From Hyperoodon ampullatus (lineage: Eukaryota; Chordata; Mammalia; Artiodactyla; Ziphiidae): a DNA stretch of 64,000 nucleotides. This document shows, in pieces, positions 37,036 to 48,316 of this stretch. Numbering within the stretch: position 1 is the first letter of the stretch; each line of letters begins with the position of its first letter. Location of the stretch: NCBI GenBank assembly GCA_949752795.1, contig OX457070.1:39765685-39829684 (forward strand). Reading direction: 5' to 3'. A program made the translations under genes and the position numbers. The notes under the pieces are model-generated. The model ran no database searches and was not told the DNA's origin. It saw only the letters and a program-made list of their open reading frames with translations.

Positions 37036-38689
37036 TTGGCATACAGTGGATTTTGAAAAAAAAAATGTGTTTTATTATTACATTAGTCCAGATCCTCTAA
37101 GAAACAGATGCCAAGATGGGATTCAATGTGTAAGAAATTTATTAGAGGAAACGTCTGTGAAAGAAAATGGGGAGAGAGGCAGGAGAGGCAGGGAGAGCCT
37201 TCAAGCCATGATACTAGTGACCCCAAGTGAACGAGAGAGGGAAGGAAAGGAAGACTGAGAGAATCTGAAACCACCATGCATCTATTTCTAAGACAAGTCT
37301 GGTAAGGCCATCATGCAGTCCTTAAGCCAAATTTGCCCGTCAGAGGATCCTGACTCTCCTGGGAAAAAGCGTGCCTCGTTAACAGTGCCAGGCTGACTCA
37401 TAGGCTGGAAGCAGCCTGTGGGAAGCACAGACTCACACTGGGATGCGTCTCCAATGTAGCATTTGAGGCCCTGGAGCCCTGGATCAGTTATGTTCCTGCA
37501 GTCAAAGAGGTGTGTTCTCATGGTAACCACAAGTATTATTCAAGGCAAATCTTTGGGAAGACCACACGTTATTGCTTCAGAAAAAGCAAAGGAGTCGAAA
37601 AAAAAAATTAGAAAAATGGTACACAGAGAGTACCATGTAATATAAAGTAATGACAAAGTCAGGGCATCTTTTAGGTTATGTATTTGTTACAGAAATGGAA
37701 ATGAAGTCACAGGAACGCAAAGGGATGCCATTTCAAATTCTAAGATGATTCTTACTCTGATTAAAAGCAAGTTATGAAAGCAAACAATTCTTAAAAACTG
37801 CTTTTCATCAATCCTTTCCAACTTAGAACTGACTTTCATGCAAAACTAGATTTCCTTAAATTTATTGTTTTTCATCTTTTCCTTCCTTTTTTCCCCTTCA
37901 GATTACATGATTAATTAGTTTTTAGCTTTTTTTCTGGTCTTGCACCTCTTTGAGAATCTGAGGAAAATGCTATCTTCTCCAGCACCCCGAAAATGCACAG
38001 ATATCCATGCAAAATAAGAGGTACAATTCCAGAGGGCTTGTGTACCCTCTAAAATCCATTGATGTAAGGCTTAATAGGACTTAAACAGTGCTTACATCTG
38101 TAAAGCTATTAACCTACACGATTGTAAACAATCTTACAATGCTTGGACTACGTTTTTCTGTGGATTAAGATAATCAACCAGGTATTCCTATGATGGCATC
38201 TTGCTTTTTGGGTTCAAAATCTCAGTGCACACTAAGGCATCATTCAACGAAGCCATACTGAATGGGAACACCCTACGTGGACATACATTTAAGTACATAA
38301 GCAAAGTGCATATTTGGGTGAGGAGTTCTTTCCTATTCCTTTGTTTCCCCACGAAAAGTTTGGGTCCAGTTTGGGATGGAGGTCCACATGCTCAAGGATA
38401 TTCAATTATGTTTCAAGGTCCTTCATTTTAATATATTCTAATTTAATATTATACTACAGTTCTGGGTCTAGCTCTAAAAATGTCTGGTACCTCACATTTG
38501 GCTGTCTCTGCCTTAGTTAAATGTTTATGTTTTAGACACCCCCCTTCTCCTCTCCTTAGATGCACATGGTCCCAATTGCTCTCCTGTAGCTCATCAACAT
38601 ATCACCTTTCCAGGAGGAATTATAAATTAGAGGGACAAAATGTGGGGAAAAAAGGAAGACTAATGAAAATTCGGCCACTACTGTGAATT
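37036..38689. other. Noncoding sequence, possible old repeat at the left
   Basis: At 37080-37530 the phrase AAGAAATTTATTAGAGGAAA and what follows look like an old interspersed repeat, which I cannot name. The rest is unassigned. Confidence 0.4.
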
Positions 38690-39130
38690 CACTCGAGCTT
38701 GGATTCTCAGGCAGAAGCCGTGTGAAAAACGACATTCATCGTTATCTCTGGTGCTGGACCCACACAATACCTGTGCGCAAGGGGGTGAATTAATTATTTT
38801 GCAGGGATCCAACTATTTTTCTAGCAGTGGATGCCTCCAATTACTCTGTCTCCAAAGCGCCTGCCCAGCCTGGCTGCCTTAACTCTTCATTTTCTTTCTT
38901 CTGGGGGTTCGAGCCAACACTTCAACCTGGTGGTTTTTTCACTAAAGAACACAGGAAATGACAGAGGTCTGGAAGAATATATTTCCTCCGAAGCTGGTGA
39001 CCAATTAGTTGCTTGCCACCGACTGTCATTTCACTGCTATGAGTGCTGTGTTCTTGTAGCCTGGTGATAGACACGCTGTTTATTTTCCACTTTACAGTCT
39101 TTGCCAATACTCGGAGTCCCACACAGCTGC
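38690..39130. promoter_or_regulatory. Enhancer-like block
   Basis: GGTGAATTAATTATTTTGCA near 38783-38803 has a palindromic AATTAATT core. The surrounding sequence is mixed-composition and repeat-free. Open frames on both strands here lack coding features. Confidence 0.3.
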
Positions 39131-39229
39131 CTTTAATGCTGCTCTTCTAGAAAGCTGGTGACAGGGGGAAAGGTAAAAGGTATGTGTGAGTGGCTAAATG
39201 GCAACCCTGAACAGACTTATCTAGGGTGC

Positions 39230-39980
39230 AAAGTAAAAAGAAGAGTTATTTTGCTACCTCACCTTTTATTCTAATGCTTCCAAATGAAATTGTGGAAAAC
39301 ACCCAGTCCATGAGGTTAATGTTGAAAGACATAAGTGCTGTGGCTAAAGACTTTGTGAGGTTTGTTAAGCTGTTGACGACACGAGAATCAGACACATTCA
39401 CCACTGGTTCTGTAATTGCCTTTCGTCCCCAAGCAGCTTCCCCTCCACATTCCCCACACCCAACTTTTATGATTCATCATATTTATTTCTTGTTTCCTCA
39501 AGCAACGTCTTTTATTAGTTGCGCACCCACTGCAGAAATTTAATTTCTGCACGAGGACAACAAAGCAGTTGATTATTATTATGGAGAATCTGGTACAACA
39601 TCCGGTGAAGGAAAATCTATAAGGCATTAAAATGACAGATTAGGCAAGAGCTGTATTCATTTACAAGTGTTAGAACATCATGCTAATGCCTCACAAGCAC
39701 AACATAAAATGAAAATCAACTCTTTCATGCTGCTTTACGGAGGGACGCCGCGAAGCTCGCAGGAACAGAAGCCAGAGTCCCTGTTAAAGAGGCACTGTCC
39801 TTTTGTGGTGCGCTCACCGTTCATCCTTGACAAAACACAAATAAAAACACTCCTCTCATGCACAGCCGGAAGCGCTCCACGCTTATCCTTTGGTCAGCCC
39901 AAACGGAACACTGCCAATCCCGGTGAGATTTAAAGCATTCATATGCACCTCATTTTTTAATGGACAATAACACTTCACCT
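39230..39980. promoter_or_regulatory. Enhancer-like block
   Basis: Repeat-free block with CAGTTGATTATTATTATGGA, GGCATTAAAATGACAGATTA and CATCATGCTAATGCCTCACA (octamer-like ATGCTAAT). CpG words (GGGACGCCGCGAAGCTCGCA) are kept, unusual for neutral DNA. The 88-105-codon frames have no splice context or family resemblance. Confidence 0.36.
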
Positions 39981-42046
39981 ATTAGGCAACCTCCACTTTT
40001 TTATATCCCGCCTGGATACTAAAGAGAAAGCAAAGAAGAGGGCCCCTGCAATCAGCAATTCAGGGTCATTATTCTACACAACAAAGCCCTAAAACTGAAT
40101 ATAAACTTTAATCACTCAGAGCCTATCAACTCCTATTTTAGACATAATATTTATATTGCATGTCATAGCTCAAGGTAGATAAGAAGGAAATTACAAGGAT
40201 GCTGGAGAACATGAGGCCGAAACTTCTAAAAACTAGAGTAGTTATCCTGACAAGAGAACAGACACAAAAAAATTATAGACAGAATGTATCAAATAATCTC
40301 CAGGCCACCACACCTGAGGGTATCTTTGTAAGAGAACAGAACAAATAAATTCTGTTGATAATATTGACCCGAGCTATCTGAAAACAACTACCAGAGTTTC
40401 AGCTTTCTCTTTACGTCCTGAAAGGGAAGTATGCAACACATTTCATAGGAAATTCCATCAAGACATTTAAAATACTAAAAACGTAAGTGTTTGGAAGCCA
40501 AAACTTCATATATGTGGAAGAATTTATTTCTGATAATACTGAATTTTAAAAAGTGTGGCTCATGTATTTTATACATATAAATGTGTATACTTGAGAATGA
40601 ATACATAATGCACAATGTTATTTATAAAAATATATAGACATATAAGGTACTTTACTATATGTTACTAATTATATGTGAAATAATCCCTATGCCAGAAAAA
40701 CAAATAACATAATTTTTATTAGTGAACTTTTAGAGATTTGTTTCAGGTTGATTGAGTAGTTAATTCTTAGAAGGTACTATCAGATATCAGAGCTTCCTTT
40801 CCTTGAACCAGAAATGGAAAACATAGAAAAGTCTGATTTCTTGGTTCTATCCTGGGTGACGTTTAGATGAGGAACATTAAAGTGACTCTGTTGAATAGCT
40901 CCTCTTAATACAGTAGACAGCAGTAGGTAACACAGTAGAGGGTTCTCAATTTCTCATCAATAAAACCTCCCACACCATTTGCCTGCTACACCCATTCCCC
41001 TGGTTGCACCCATGAGATACGCTGAAGGCTCACGTGTCATCACAACTCCTAGGACACGTGTGATATTGCTACCCCTTCTCCTCTGTTCAAGAAAGTATAT
41101 TGGAATATAAGTGAAAAGTATATTTCCAGAATGGAAATCCGACTTGCTCTCATGTATACAAATTTAGAAAGATAAGATACTGTTATTTTCGTTATTAATA
41201 ACAAGTTCCTCATGACACAACTTGGGCATCAAGGTGAGGGAAGAGCTGACCAGAAGGAAGGAGAATGCAGCTGGCGGCAGGAGACCTGTCTTCCAGTCCT
41301 AGCCGTGGTATCTTGGGCAGCCCAGTTTCACCTCTAGGGACTGTAGGAGTCTGTAAAGAAGGGACTGTGAGAGAGTTCCAGCCTTAGACACCTCACAAGG
41401 TGCTGTAAGAACTAATTAAGGTCATATGATGTAAGAAAGGTACCATATAAAGGAAGGTGGTATTTCTATCCAATAATGGACCCCGATTTCCCATAGTCCT
41501 TGAGTCAAACACCTTCTCTTAGGGCCTGGGACTCCCAGAACTCCAACAAACCCCCCTCACTTTGCAGAAAAAAATGAAATTGGGAATGTCTTGCACCTGT
41601 ACATAAAGCATCCTTGGAATGAATGATGTGATATATCCGACATGAGGAGGCAAAGAATGAACTGCCAAGAATCATTAACTCATAGATTTTAGAGCCAGAA
41701 TACAAGTCTGACAAACACAGGGTATGGGAAATGCCTGGAAATGGGAGGAAACATCAATATGGGAGGTACATACAGATCTCAGGCATATGGTCGCACCTAA
41801 AGATTTAATAAAGAAACCGCCATCCCCTGAGGTGGGGTAGGAAGGAAAAAAAAAAAAGAAAGAATGTGAAAATACACATGAATTTGAGCTCTGGCCCTCT
41901 CCCCACTGACTGGCTGCTAATTTCTTGAACTTCACCCAGGCTGTGTGTCCAACAGACCACATGGTGATTGCTAAATTGCTCAATGACCACAAGCTACAAC
42001 CATGGGGAAAATATTCATGAAAATTAACATCCCATTTAATACTTAC
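39981..42046. other. Noncoding sequence downstream of the candidate exon
   Basis: If the exon at 42047-42241 is real, this is the start of its following intron. Only a MIR is recognised. Confidence 0.45.
41265..41455 (+). mobile_element. MIR SINE fragment, plus strand
   Basis: TCTTCCAGTCCTAGCCGTGG followed by TATCTTGGGCAGCCCAGTTT resembles the MIR core. The 3' part (AAGGTGCTGTAAGAACTAAT) is weaker. Confidence 0.6.
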
Positions 42047-42241
42047 CACATTTCCAGCCAACGCTTTGTGTACCAGAAAGTCCTCAAACTGGCTCCAAAA
42101 CTTTTCAATTCCTGACAAATGCACTGGCCCCTCTCCAAGGAGCTGGGCAGCAATCTGTGCTTTGTGCTGGTGCGTGGTGGCGGCAGTATTGCTGGTGGGA
42201 GAATCAGTGGGTGGAGGTGTTCTTCTCAAAGAAGAGACAAT
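42047..42241 (-). CDS. Candidate internal coding exon, gene not recognised
   Basis: Seen: on the minus strand a frame open for 65 codons ends in GGA AAT GTG followed directly by GTAAGTATT, close to the ideal mammalian 5' splice site. Two acceptors fit. GGTCTTCAG before 42241 gives a 195-nt exon with phase 0 at both ends. The pyrimidine-rich CTCTTCTTTGAG before 42224 gives a 178-nt exon that starts by completing a split codon. The peptide has a basic, Pro/Ser/Thr-rich start (RRTPPPTDSPTSNTAATTH), then a likely helical part (QIAAQLLGEG), then a hydrophobic/aromatic part (IEKFWSQFEDFLVHKALAGN). There is no Met start and no stop, as expected for an internal exon. It overlaps no repeat I recognise. 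Inference: a real exon of a gene running right to left, perhaps a linker followed by the start of a folded domain. I could not match it to a family. The reading frame continues past the donor, but that part is low-quality and probably intronic. A chance open frame beside a decoy donor is the main alternative. Confidence 0.55.
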
Positions 42242-42397
42242 CTGAAGACCAGTGGTCCTGGGGACTCACCAAGGCACCAAGAACTCTAATTCTCAGCCTG
42301 GCAGAGGGCAGGTCTTAAATGCTTTCATTATTTTTTTTCCAAATGAATGGCATAAAGCAAAAGCTGGAATTTTGAAATAGTCACAAATACTTAATTA

Positions 42398-42423
42398 ATT
42401 TTGTTCTCATTAGAGAACAAAAT
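42398..42423. other. Perfect 11-bp inverted repeat, 4-nt loop
   Basis: ATTTTGTTCTC, loop ATTA, GAGAACAAAAT. It lies about 160-180 bp upstream, in the sense of transcription, of the candidate exon at 42047-42241, so it would fall in the preceding intron. The half-site GAGAACA resembles a steroid-receptor half-site, but the 6-bp spacing is wrong for a classical element. Confidence 0.9.
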
Positions 42424-44334
42424 GCACATTTGTTTTTAGCATATGAGGGCTTCCTTGGGAATAAAGTTTCTAAAATATGAGCCCTTTAGGACTTTCTTAA
42501 AAGCAAAAACGACCACATTAATAAAATTAGTCTTGTCTTTTTTTTATGAGCTTGTTCGTCTGCTCTTATTTGTTGGCCTTTTCCTACATTCCTCACACCA
42601 CATATAGTACTTCAATCATAACTTTATGCCAATAACTTCAAAAATCTGAGTTTATCCTCTGAAATTTACCTTGCTGTGACCCACGCTTGCAGGTGTAGCC
42701 ACTGAATACCCACCTCCTCCTATCATTCAGGTGGACTTATTTCCCTTAGCTACTAAGAAAACATAGTTATCTGCATTTCTCGAATATTTTCAAAATTGCT
42801 TTACACACATGTTCTCATGAAAAAGTTGGTTTACAGGGAAGGCTGAACACATTGAAGACTGATTTGACTCCAGGCCTGATTTTCTTTAGGCTTCTTTATG
42901 TTCTCTGAAATACTAGATTTGCATAAATGATTATTTTCAATGGCACAACCACAAAGTAAAGTGTGAGCTGGTATCTCAAATCTCTTTACATCCTCTCTTG
43001 GGCTTAGTCAGGGGCTTTGCACATATGGTGTATTCACCCCACAGATTTAATGATGGTGATGATGCAGTAACAACCTGTGTTGAGAATCCAACCAATGCAG
43101 GCATTATAATGTCCATATTTGGAAGCGGCATAGAGTAACCAGTGTCCAAGGTGGAATATTCTAGCCACCCACCCTCTTTTCCCCTCCAGAAAGAAAATCT
43201 GTAAAATGACCTAACTATAAGAAGATTCAACCAGAAGCAGAAGAACTTTGTTTCACTGCTGCTTTTGGAATTAGCAATTTGACCAAGACTGGCTAGGTCA
43301 TATCCTCACAGGCACTCACCTGATAAACTAGATAATTTCCAATGTCTTTTCCATCACTAAATACCAAGCTTAAGATAGTCTTTTCATCATCTAAAATAAG
43401 AAATATCTTCAGCACGCCCAGGTCACTTCATCCCATTTGGGCCACTGATCAAGAATACACTATGGCTTTGTTCGCCTGATACAAATGTTGAAAACATCTA
43501 GATGGTGAATATTAAAACATTTGTATGACTGACTGAGTTTTCTACTTATTTTTTTTCTTTTTTGGATAGTTAGTGTTTAGATCAGCTCTTAGAATTTTGC
43601 CAAGAGTTTCTTAGTCTCTTTCAGATCCTCGTGCCCTCTTTTTTAGACATGTTTAAGGAAAAAGGACTCTGTGGCTTCTGTGCAATTCCACCGTGACTGC
43701 AAACCTTGGAGCAGGAGGCCCTTGGGGAACCTATAAGCAGCTTGCTCCCCTCAAAGTGTGGTTCTCCAACATCATCCACTGATGACTCATCAGGCTTCAT
43801 GCCAGCAGAGCACCATTTTTAAAGGAGGCACAGAAGAGAACCATGTTGTTCAGGTAAGGACACCTCAAGCATTCTGAGTATGTAAGTTAAGCAACAAAGA
43901 GAGTTCTGAGTCACAGTCCAAACATCATCCTTTAGAAACCCCATAAAATTGACTCTAAACTCTCACCACCAGTTGTTGTAGACATTATTCGAATGCTTGA
44001 CTTGGTATGTTTTAGAGAAATTGAGTCATTTCATGATCTCCAAGATAGGACATACTATAAGAAATTTCCAGGAGACACAAAGGGGAGATAAATAAGCAAT
44101 GGATTGTTACAAGATGTTCTGATAAGACTAGATTTTTAAGTGAATATAAGAAGCTGTCCTAGGAATGTAAGTAATTAAATCAAAGATAAGTTTGGCTCTG
44201 GTCAAAGAAAACGCTTGGATTGGTGGCAAGCAATTTCCCTTTTTTTTAGCAGACTTTAGAATCTGTCCATTATTAACCTAAAGCCATGGGGCCTATTATA
44301 GGCAAAGCCAGTCCTTTATCACCTGTGTAGAGAG
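42424..44334. other. Noncoding sequence upstream of the candidate exon
   Basis: Possible intron on the minus strand. There is no second exon with matching frame and splice sites that I could find by eye. Confidence 0.45.
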
Positions 44335-44585
44335 GTAACACAATAGGATGGTTACGAACTCGTACACTGGGGACAAAAAGACTCAAGTTCTAATCCTTCC
44401 TCCTGCTTCTGTGACTTTGTGCAAGTCATGAAATTCTAAAGGTCTCAGTTTTCTCCACCTTTAAAATGGGCTAACAGTCTCCACTGCACAATATTTGATA
44501 AAGCTTAAATGACATAAGCTTTGTTAGACATGGTACCTTGCACGTAGAAAATGCTTAATATGTGGTAGCCATTTAAATTACTGTT
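44335..44585 (+). mobile_element. MIR SINE, plus strand
   Basis: GACTCAAGTTCTAATCCTTC, CTGTGACTTTGTGCAAGTCA, CAGTTTTCTCCACCTTTAAA and GAAAATGCTTAATATGTGGT follow MIR order over near full length. Confidence 0.8.
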
Positions 44586-45110
44586 ACTATACACAGGATT
44601 CGTATTATAGCTGTCTTTCAGATGAGTTAAGGCACTGTGGATGGCCTACTTACAAGTGAATTACAACCAAACCAAGCCAGGTTCTGGACGGAAAGAAATA
44701 ACTTCGGCACATGTCCATGTGGCATTGGTATTGCATGGTAGCTGAGGATGAAGAAAAGCAAAACAGAGGCCCAGCACTTAGATTCAAAGACTAGCTCTCA
44801 GTCCCTAGGGGGAATAAAGATTTCAAGGACCCCCAAACTTGTTTTTTTAAGTCAGGAAAATACCAACCAAGCGTGTGGGGGGAGCAGAGACAGGAGAGGA
44901 CATGCCACTAGCTTAACTCCAAAATATGGTCAAACCCAGATCAGACCAGTGGGCAAAAAATGTTAGTATGAGGGGCAAAATACCCTTTACAAAAAAAGGA
45001 TGATGGAACACCTTCCTCTTTCTAGGAAAGCTCCTGAAATCATCTCGGTGGGAGAGGGCTCTTTAAGATAGCCCGTTAGTGGGTCTTTTTGGTTATGCAA
45101 GAGTAGAAAT

Positions 45111-45316
45111 AGGGCCTCCCTGGTGGCGCAGTGGTTGAGAGTCCACCTGCCGATGCAGGGGATACGGGTTCGTGCCCCGGTCCGGGAGGATCCCATATGC
45201 CGCGGAGCGGCTGGGCCCGTGAGCCATGGCCGCTGAGCCTGCGCGTCCGGAGCCTGTGCTCCGCAACAGGAGAGGCCACAACAGGGAGAGGCCCGTGTAC
45301 CGCAAAAAAAAAAAAA
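45111..45316 (+). mobile_element. CHR-type tRNA-Glu SINE, plus strand
   Basis: This is a complete short SINE. Its head reads CCTCCCTGGTGGCGCAGTGG, with the RNA polymerase III A-box region at 45124-45134 and B box at 45167-45176 (GGTTCGTGCC). The GC-rich body and a run of A follow. A perfect 12-bp target-site duplication, AAGAGTAGAAAT, lies at 45099-45110 and 45317-45328. Near-perfect duplications and an intact tail suggest a fairly recent insertion. Short open frames here on both strands come from the CpG-rich body and are not genes. Confidence 0.94.
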
Positions 45317-45328
45317 AAGAGTAGAAAT

Positions 45329-46251
45329 GATCAAAGTGTCTCCTGGTAAAACATGTATTCAACTGCTCAGCAGGATATCTTTACAGGAATTTTCAGTTTT
45401 CCTTGGTGGGCTGGGAGGATGAAGGTGGGGGAAGGCTGGAACTCTGAGGGGAGAACAGAGGCAGCAAAGGATTACAGTAGGAAGAGTAAGTTTAATGGCC
45501 CAAGGCTGAGTCCTAAGGGTGACCATGGCCAGGTGGACACCCTGCAGTGACAATGTGCAAGACCTATAGGAGCAGAGATGTCACATAGTCAATTTAAAGT
45601 TGTTTTCTGTTCTATTCTGGCATCCCTCTCGACTATTGGAAACTGTCAATAAACGCATATTATGTGTAATAACTCATTTTTTGTGGCACTTGAGGGAATG
45701 AAGACAATGCTCATGAGTGCAGCTGAGCTTTGTGGAGAGAATTCAGAGAAAGTAAGAATTCTGAGTTAGAGGTGCTGGGAGGACATAGCATTTCTCATTC
45801 CCTCTCCAAGTCCCTGGAAACCTTGGGAACATTTAAATAATGGGGGTTGAAGCCACTTCATTTTTATCTTAAAAGAGTGACACAGGAACGCAGCAAGTTA
45901 TTTGTGGATCTCCAAATTGTCTGTCAGGACGAGAGTAGGAGGAGGTGTCTCAGGAAAAAAAATCTCACCCCCATGGTACACTTTACTGTATAAGATGTCC
46001 TGATGTCAAGGTACGTGGGAACCAAGGATAAGAGGTCTCAGAAAGGTTCAAGTCCTTAGGAAAGAAGGCCAAAAAAAAAAAAAAAGGTGGGCGGGAAATG
46101 ATGTCAAGAATTTCCTAAACTAGCCTGGGCAAGACACATCATGGACCCCCAATTTTAATATGGATGAGAGTCTCCTGCTGACAAACGCAGAACAGTTGGG
46201 ACGCACCTAGCATATCTTGAGAACTCTGCCATGTCAGAAGCTGAGGAAGAG
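45329..46251. other. Noncoding sequence
   Basis: Nothing recognised apart from an A run at about 46071-46085. Confidence 0.5.
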
Positions 46252-46450
46252 TGGAGAGGGCACAGGCTTTTAGAGGTGGGGACCTGGATTTGAATCTTGT
46301 CTCTGTCACTTGCTTGCTATGTAAACTTGGACACACAGTGAACCCTCCGTACCTCAGTTTGCCTATATCTAAAATGGGAAGAATATTCCCCATAATACAT
46401 GGTCCAGTGAGACATGGCCCAAAGCTTGTGCTTAATAAATTGTAGCTGGG
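46252..46450 (+). mobile_element. MIR SINE, plus strand
   Basis: GACCTGGATTTGAATCTTGT, TCACTTGCTTGCTATGTAAA, CTCAGTTTGCCTATATCTAA and GTGCTTAATAAATTGTAGCT are in MIR order. The open frames over this region on both strands are repeat-derived. Confidence 0.82.
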
Positions 46451-47794
46451 ATAATTTCTCCACAAATGCCATTCTAGACTTCCCAACACAGAGAGCCTTG
46501 TACTAGCTACTCTAGCAGTCAGCTCGAGTGAGCTAGTGATCAAAACCTATCCACCAACCCCAGGGTCTTAGAGGAACTGAAACTGACCCTATTCCCCTTG
46601 TGCAAAATCTTCTCTTTGCTTTCCTTTGCTTTGGCTTTCCTCGTTTTTGCTTTGTTTTTAAACAGTTCTTTCTAATTCCAGAAAAGGTAACAAACAGCAC
46701 TGTTTGCTACATACATTTTTAAATACACAAAAATATTTATCATATGAGAGAGCTATAACTTTTATCTGGAAAAATAAGCTAAATGCAAAGGAAAAAAAAC
46801 AGTGCAGGGCACACAACATTTAAAAGAAAACTGTAGAAATGGCAGTGAAGGAGAGCTTTTCTTTTTTAATGTCATGTGATTTAGTAATTCGTTGAGAAAA
46901 TTAATGATCCGAACTAGTAGAAATGTTAGCACTTTTTTTGACACTTTCCCATGTAAGCTCAGAGAATGTGTGCTGTCAAAGCTGGGTATCACAACCGGAA
47001 CATGCTGCGAGGAAGCCGGCTCCGAATGTGCCTGCCAGAAGAAAGCATGTCCCCTCAGCGTCCCACACGCCTCTGAAGGCCACTCCATGGACACAGATCA
47101 GGGGCCCCAAGATGGCCTTCGAAGAGGGCGAGCATCAGTGAGGGGAAGAGTTGGCCACTTGCAATACAGTTGCAGACGCTGGCATTCCTCAGCTTGGGCC
47201 AAGAGGAGGGTGAACAAATCGCCTGGTCTCATTTCATTGGCTTACAGGCCCCCAAATCACTCTTTCCAGGGTGGTGGCAGTGGCTTACTGGAACTGTGGT
47301 GCCGGGCCAGAGCTCATGAGGAAAAAGGGTGACCGTGGCACAATGTCCTGTGGGCCCCAGAGCCAACCCAGGACACAGAGGGATTTGACAAATGCTGGCT
47401 CTCAAGGGCTCTGAGGATACGCTGAGACCCCCAAGAAGAGAAGCAAGGCTTGGATCTGCCATGTAAACTCTGCAGTGTAACATATGTAACAGGACAAGAT
47501 TGTTGTTGTTTCAGTAATCATTACAGCAACGATTATATTCCCTCTGACTAATGGTGCCTGATTTTTGTCTGATACTGTTTAGAGAGTTTTTACCTTAAAG
47601 TATAAGCTCAACTTTTGCACTGTAACATGGCTCAGATGATGTTGTCAAACACTATTACTGCACTGAAGTGCTCATTATCTCCCCGTGACATACCAAGTAT
47701 TAGGTTGGACCAAATGAAGTTACCATTTTTATAGATCTCTTATGGTCAAATACTAGCAATTTCATAGGCTCATTTAATATTTGTTTAGTGATGT
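46451..47794. other. Noncoding sequence with a long uncalled open frame
   Basis: The plus frame at 46892-47332 is 146 codons long. It has no Kozak-like start, no family resemblance and no clear splice sites, and an opposing frame overlaps it. I treat it as chance. Confidence 0.5.
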
Positions 47795-48000
47795 TTCTCT
47801 CCCACCTTAAAACGTAAGCTGTGTGAGAGCAAGGGCTTTGCTATGTTCACTGCTGTGTCCCTGGGGCTTAGAACAGCGTGGACACATAGTAAGCATTCAA
47901 AAATATTTACAGAATGAACGAATAAGTGAATTCCACTGACACTTAATGGAAATCTTCTATGTGCCAGGCACTGTGCTGACAGGGGTAAAATTATGAAAAA
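47795..48000 (+). mobile_element. L2-like 3' end
   Basis: AACGTAAGCTGTGTGAGAGC, CTGCTGTGTCCCTGGGGCTT, ACACATAGTAAGCATTCAAA and GAATGAACGAATAAGTGAAT follow the L2 3' terminal consensus. After about 47935 a second old repeat segment with TATGTGCCAGGCACTGTGCT is joined. Confidence 0.7.
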
Positions 48001-48106
48001 AAAATCTTAAAGAGCTTTGAATTCTCCTGGAAGAAAGAGACTTAAATCAGCAGTTAGGAAATAGCAAGTAAATGTGTGACAGGGGGAAACGAAGGCTGCA
48101 AGCAGA

Positions 48107-48316
48107 GCCTGTAGGTGGGTAGCCAGGCTGGGTGTGGTTGGGGGTGTGGCCTGTAGGTGGGTAGCCAGGCTGGGTGTGGTTGGGGGTGTGGCCTGTAGGT
48201 GGGTAGCCAGGCTGGGTGTGGTTGGGGGTGTGGCCTGTAGGTGGGTAACCAGGCTGGGTGTGGTTGGAGGTGTGGCCTGTAGGTGGGTAGCCGGGCTGGG
48301 TGTGGTTGGGGGCATG
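48107..48316. repeat. 42-bp minisatellite, five tandem copies
   Basis: Five head-to-tail units begin at 48107, 48149, 48191, 48233 and 48275, each starting GCCTGTAGGTGGGTAG. Units 1-3 are identical. Unit 4 has two changes (GTAACC and GGAGG). Unit 5 has changes near CCGGG and at its end. The plus strand is G-rich with runs such as TTGGGGGTGTG. As 42 is 14 codons, the frame stays open on both strands, giving artificial repeat peptides (for example GVVGGVACRWVARL). These are not evidence for a gene. Confidence 0.97.

Noticed and set aside
39226..39543. 105-codon plus-strand open frame as an exon
   Set aside because: No donor or acceptor at the frame ends and no protein family match; the region fits a noncoding enhancer-like block better.
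46892..47332. 146-codon plus-strand open frame
   Set aside because: No splice context, no family resemblance, and an overlapping opposite frame; the composition looks like chance in a GC-richer stretch.
47700..47770. TTAGGTTGGACCAAATG resembling a mariner MITE end
   Set aside because: Only one end is similar; no matching inverted end was found nearby.
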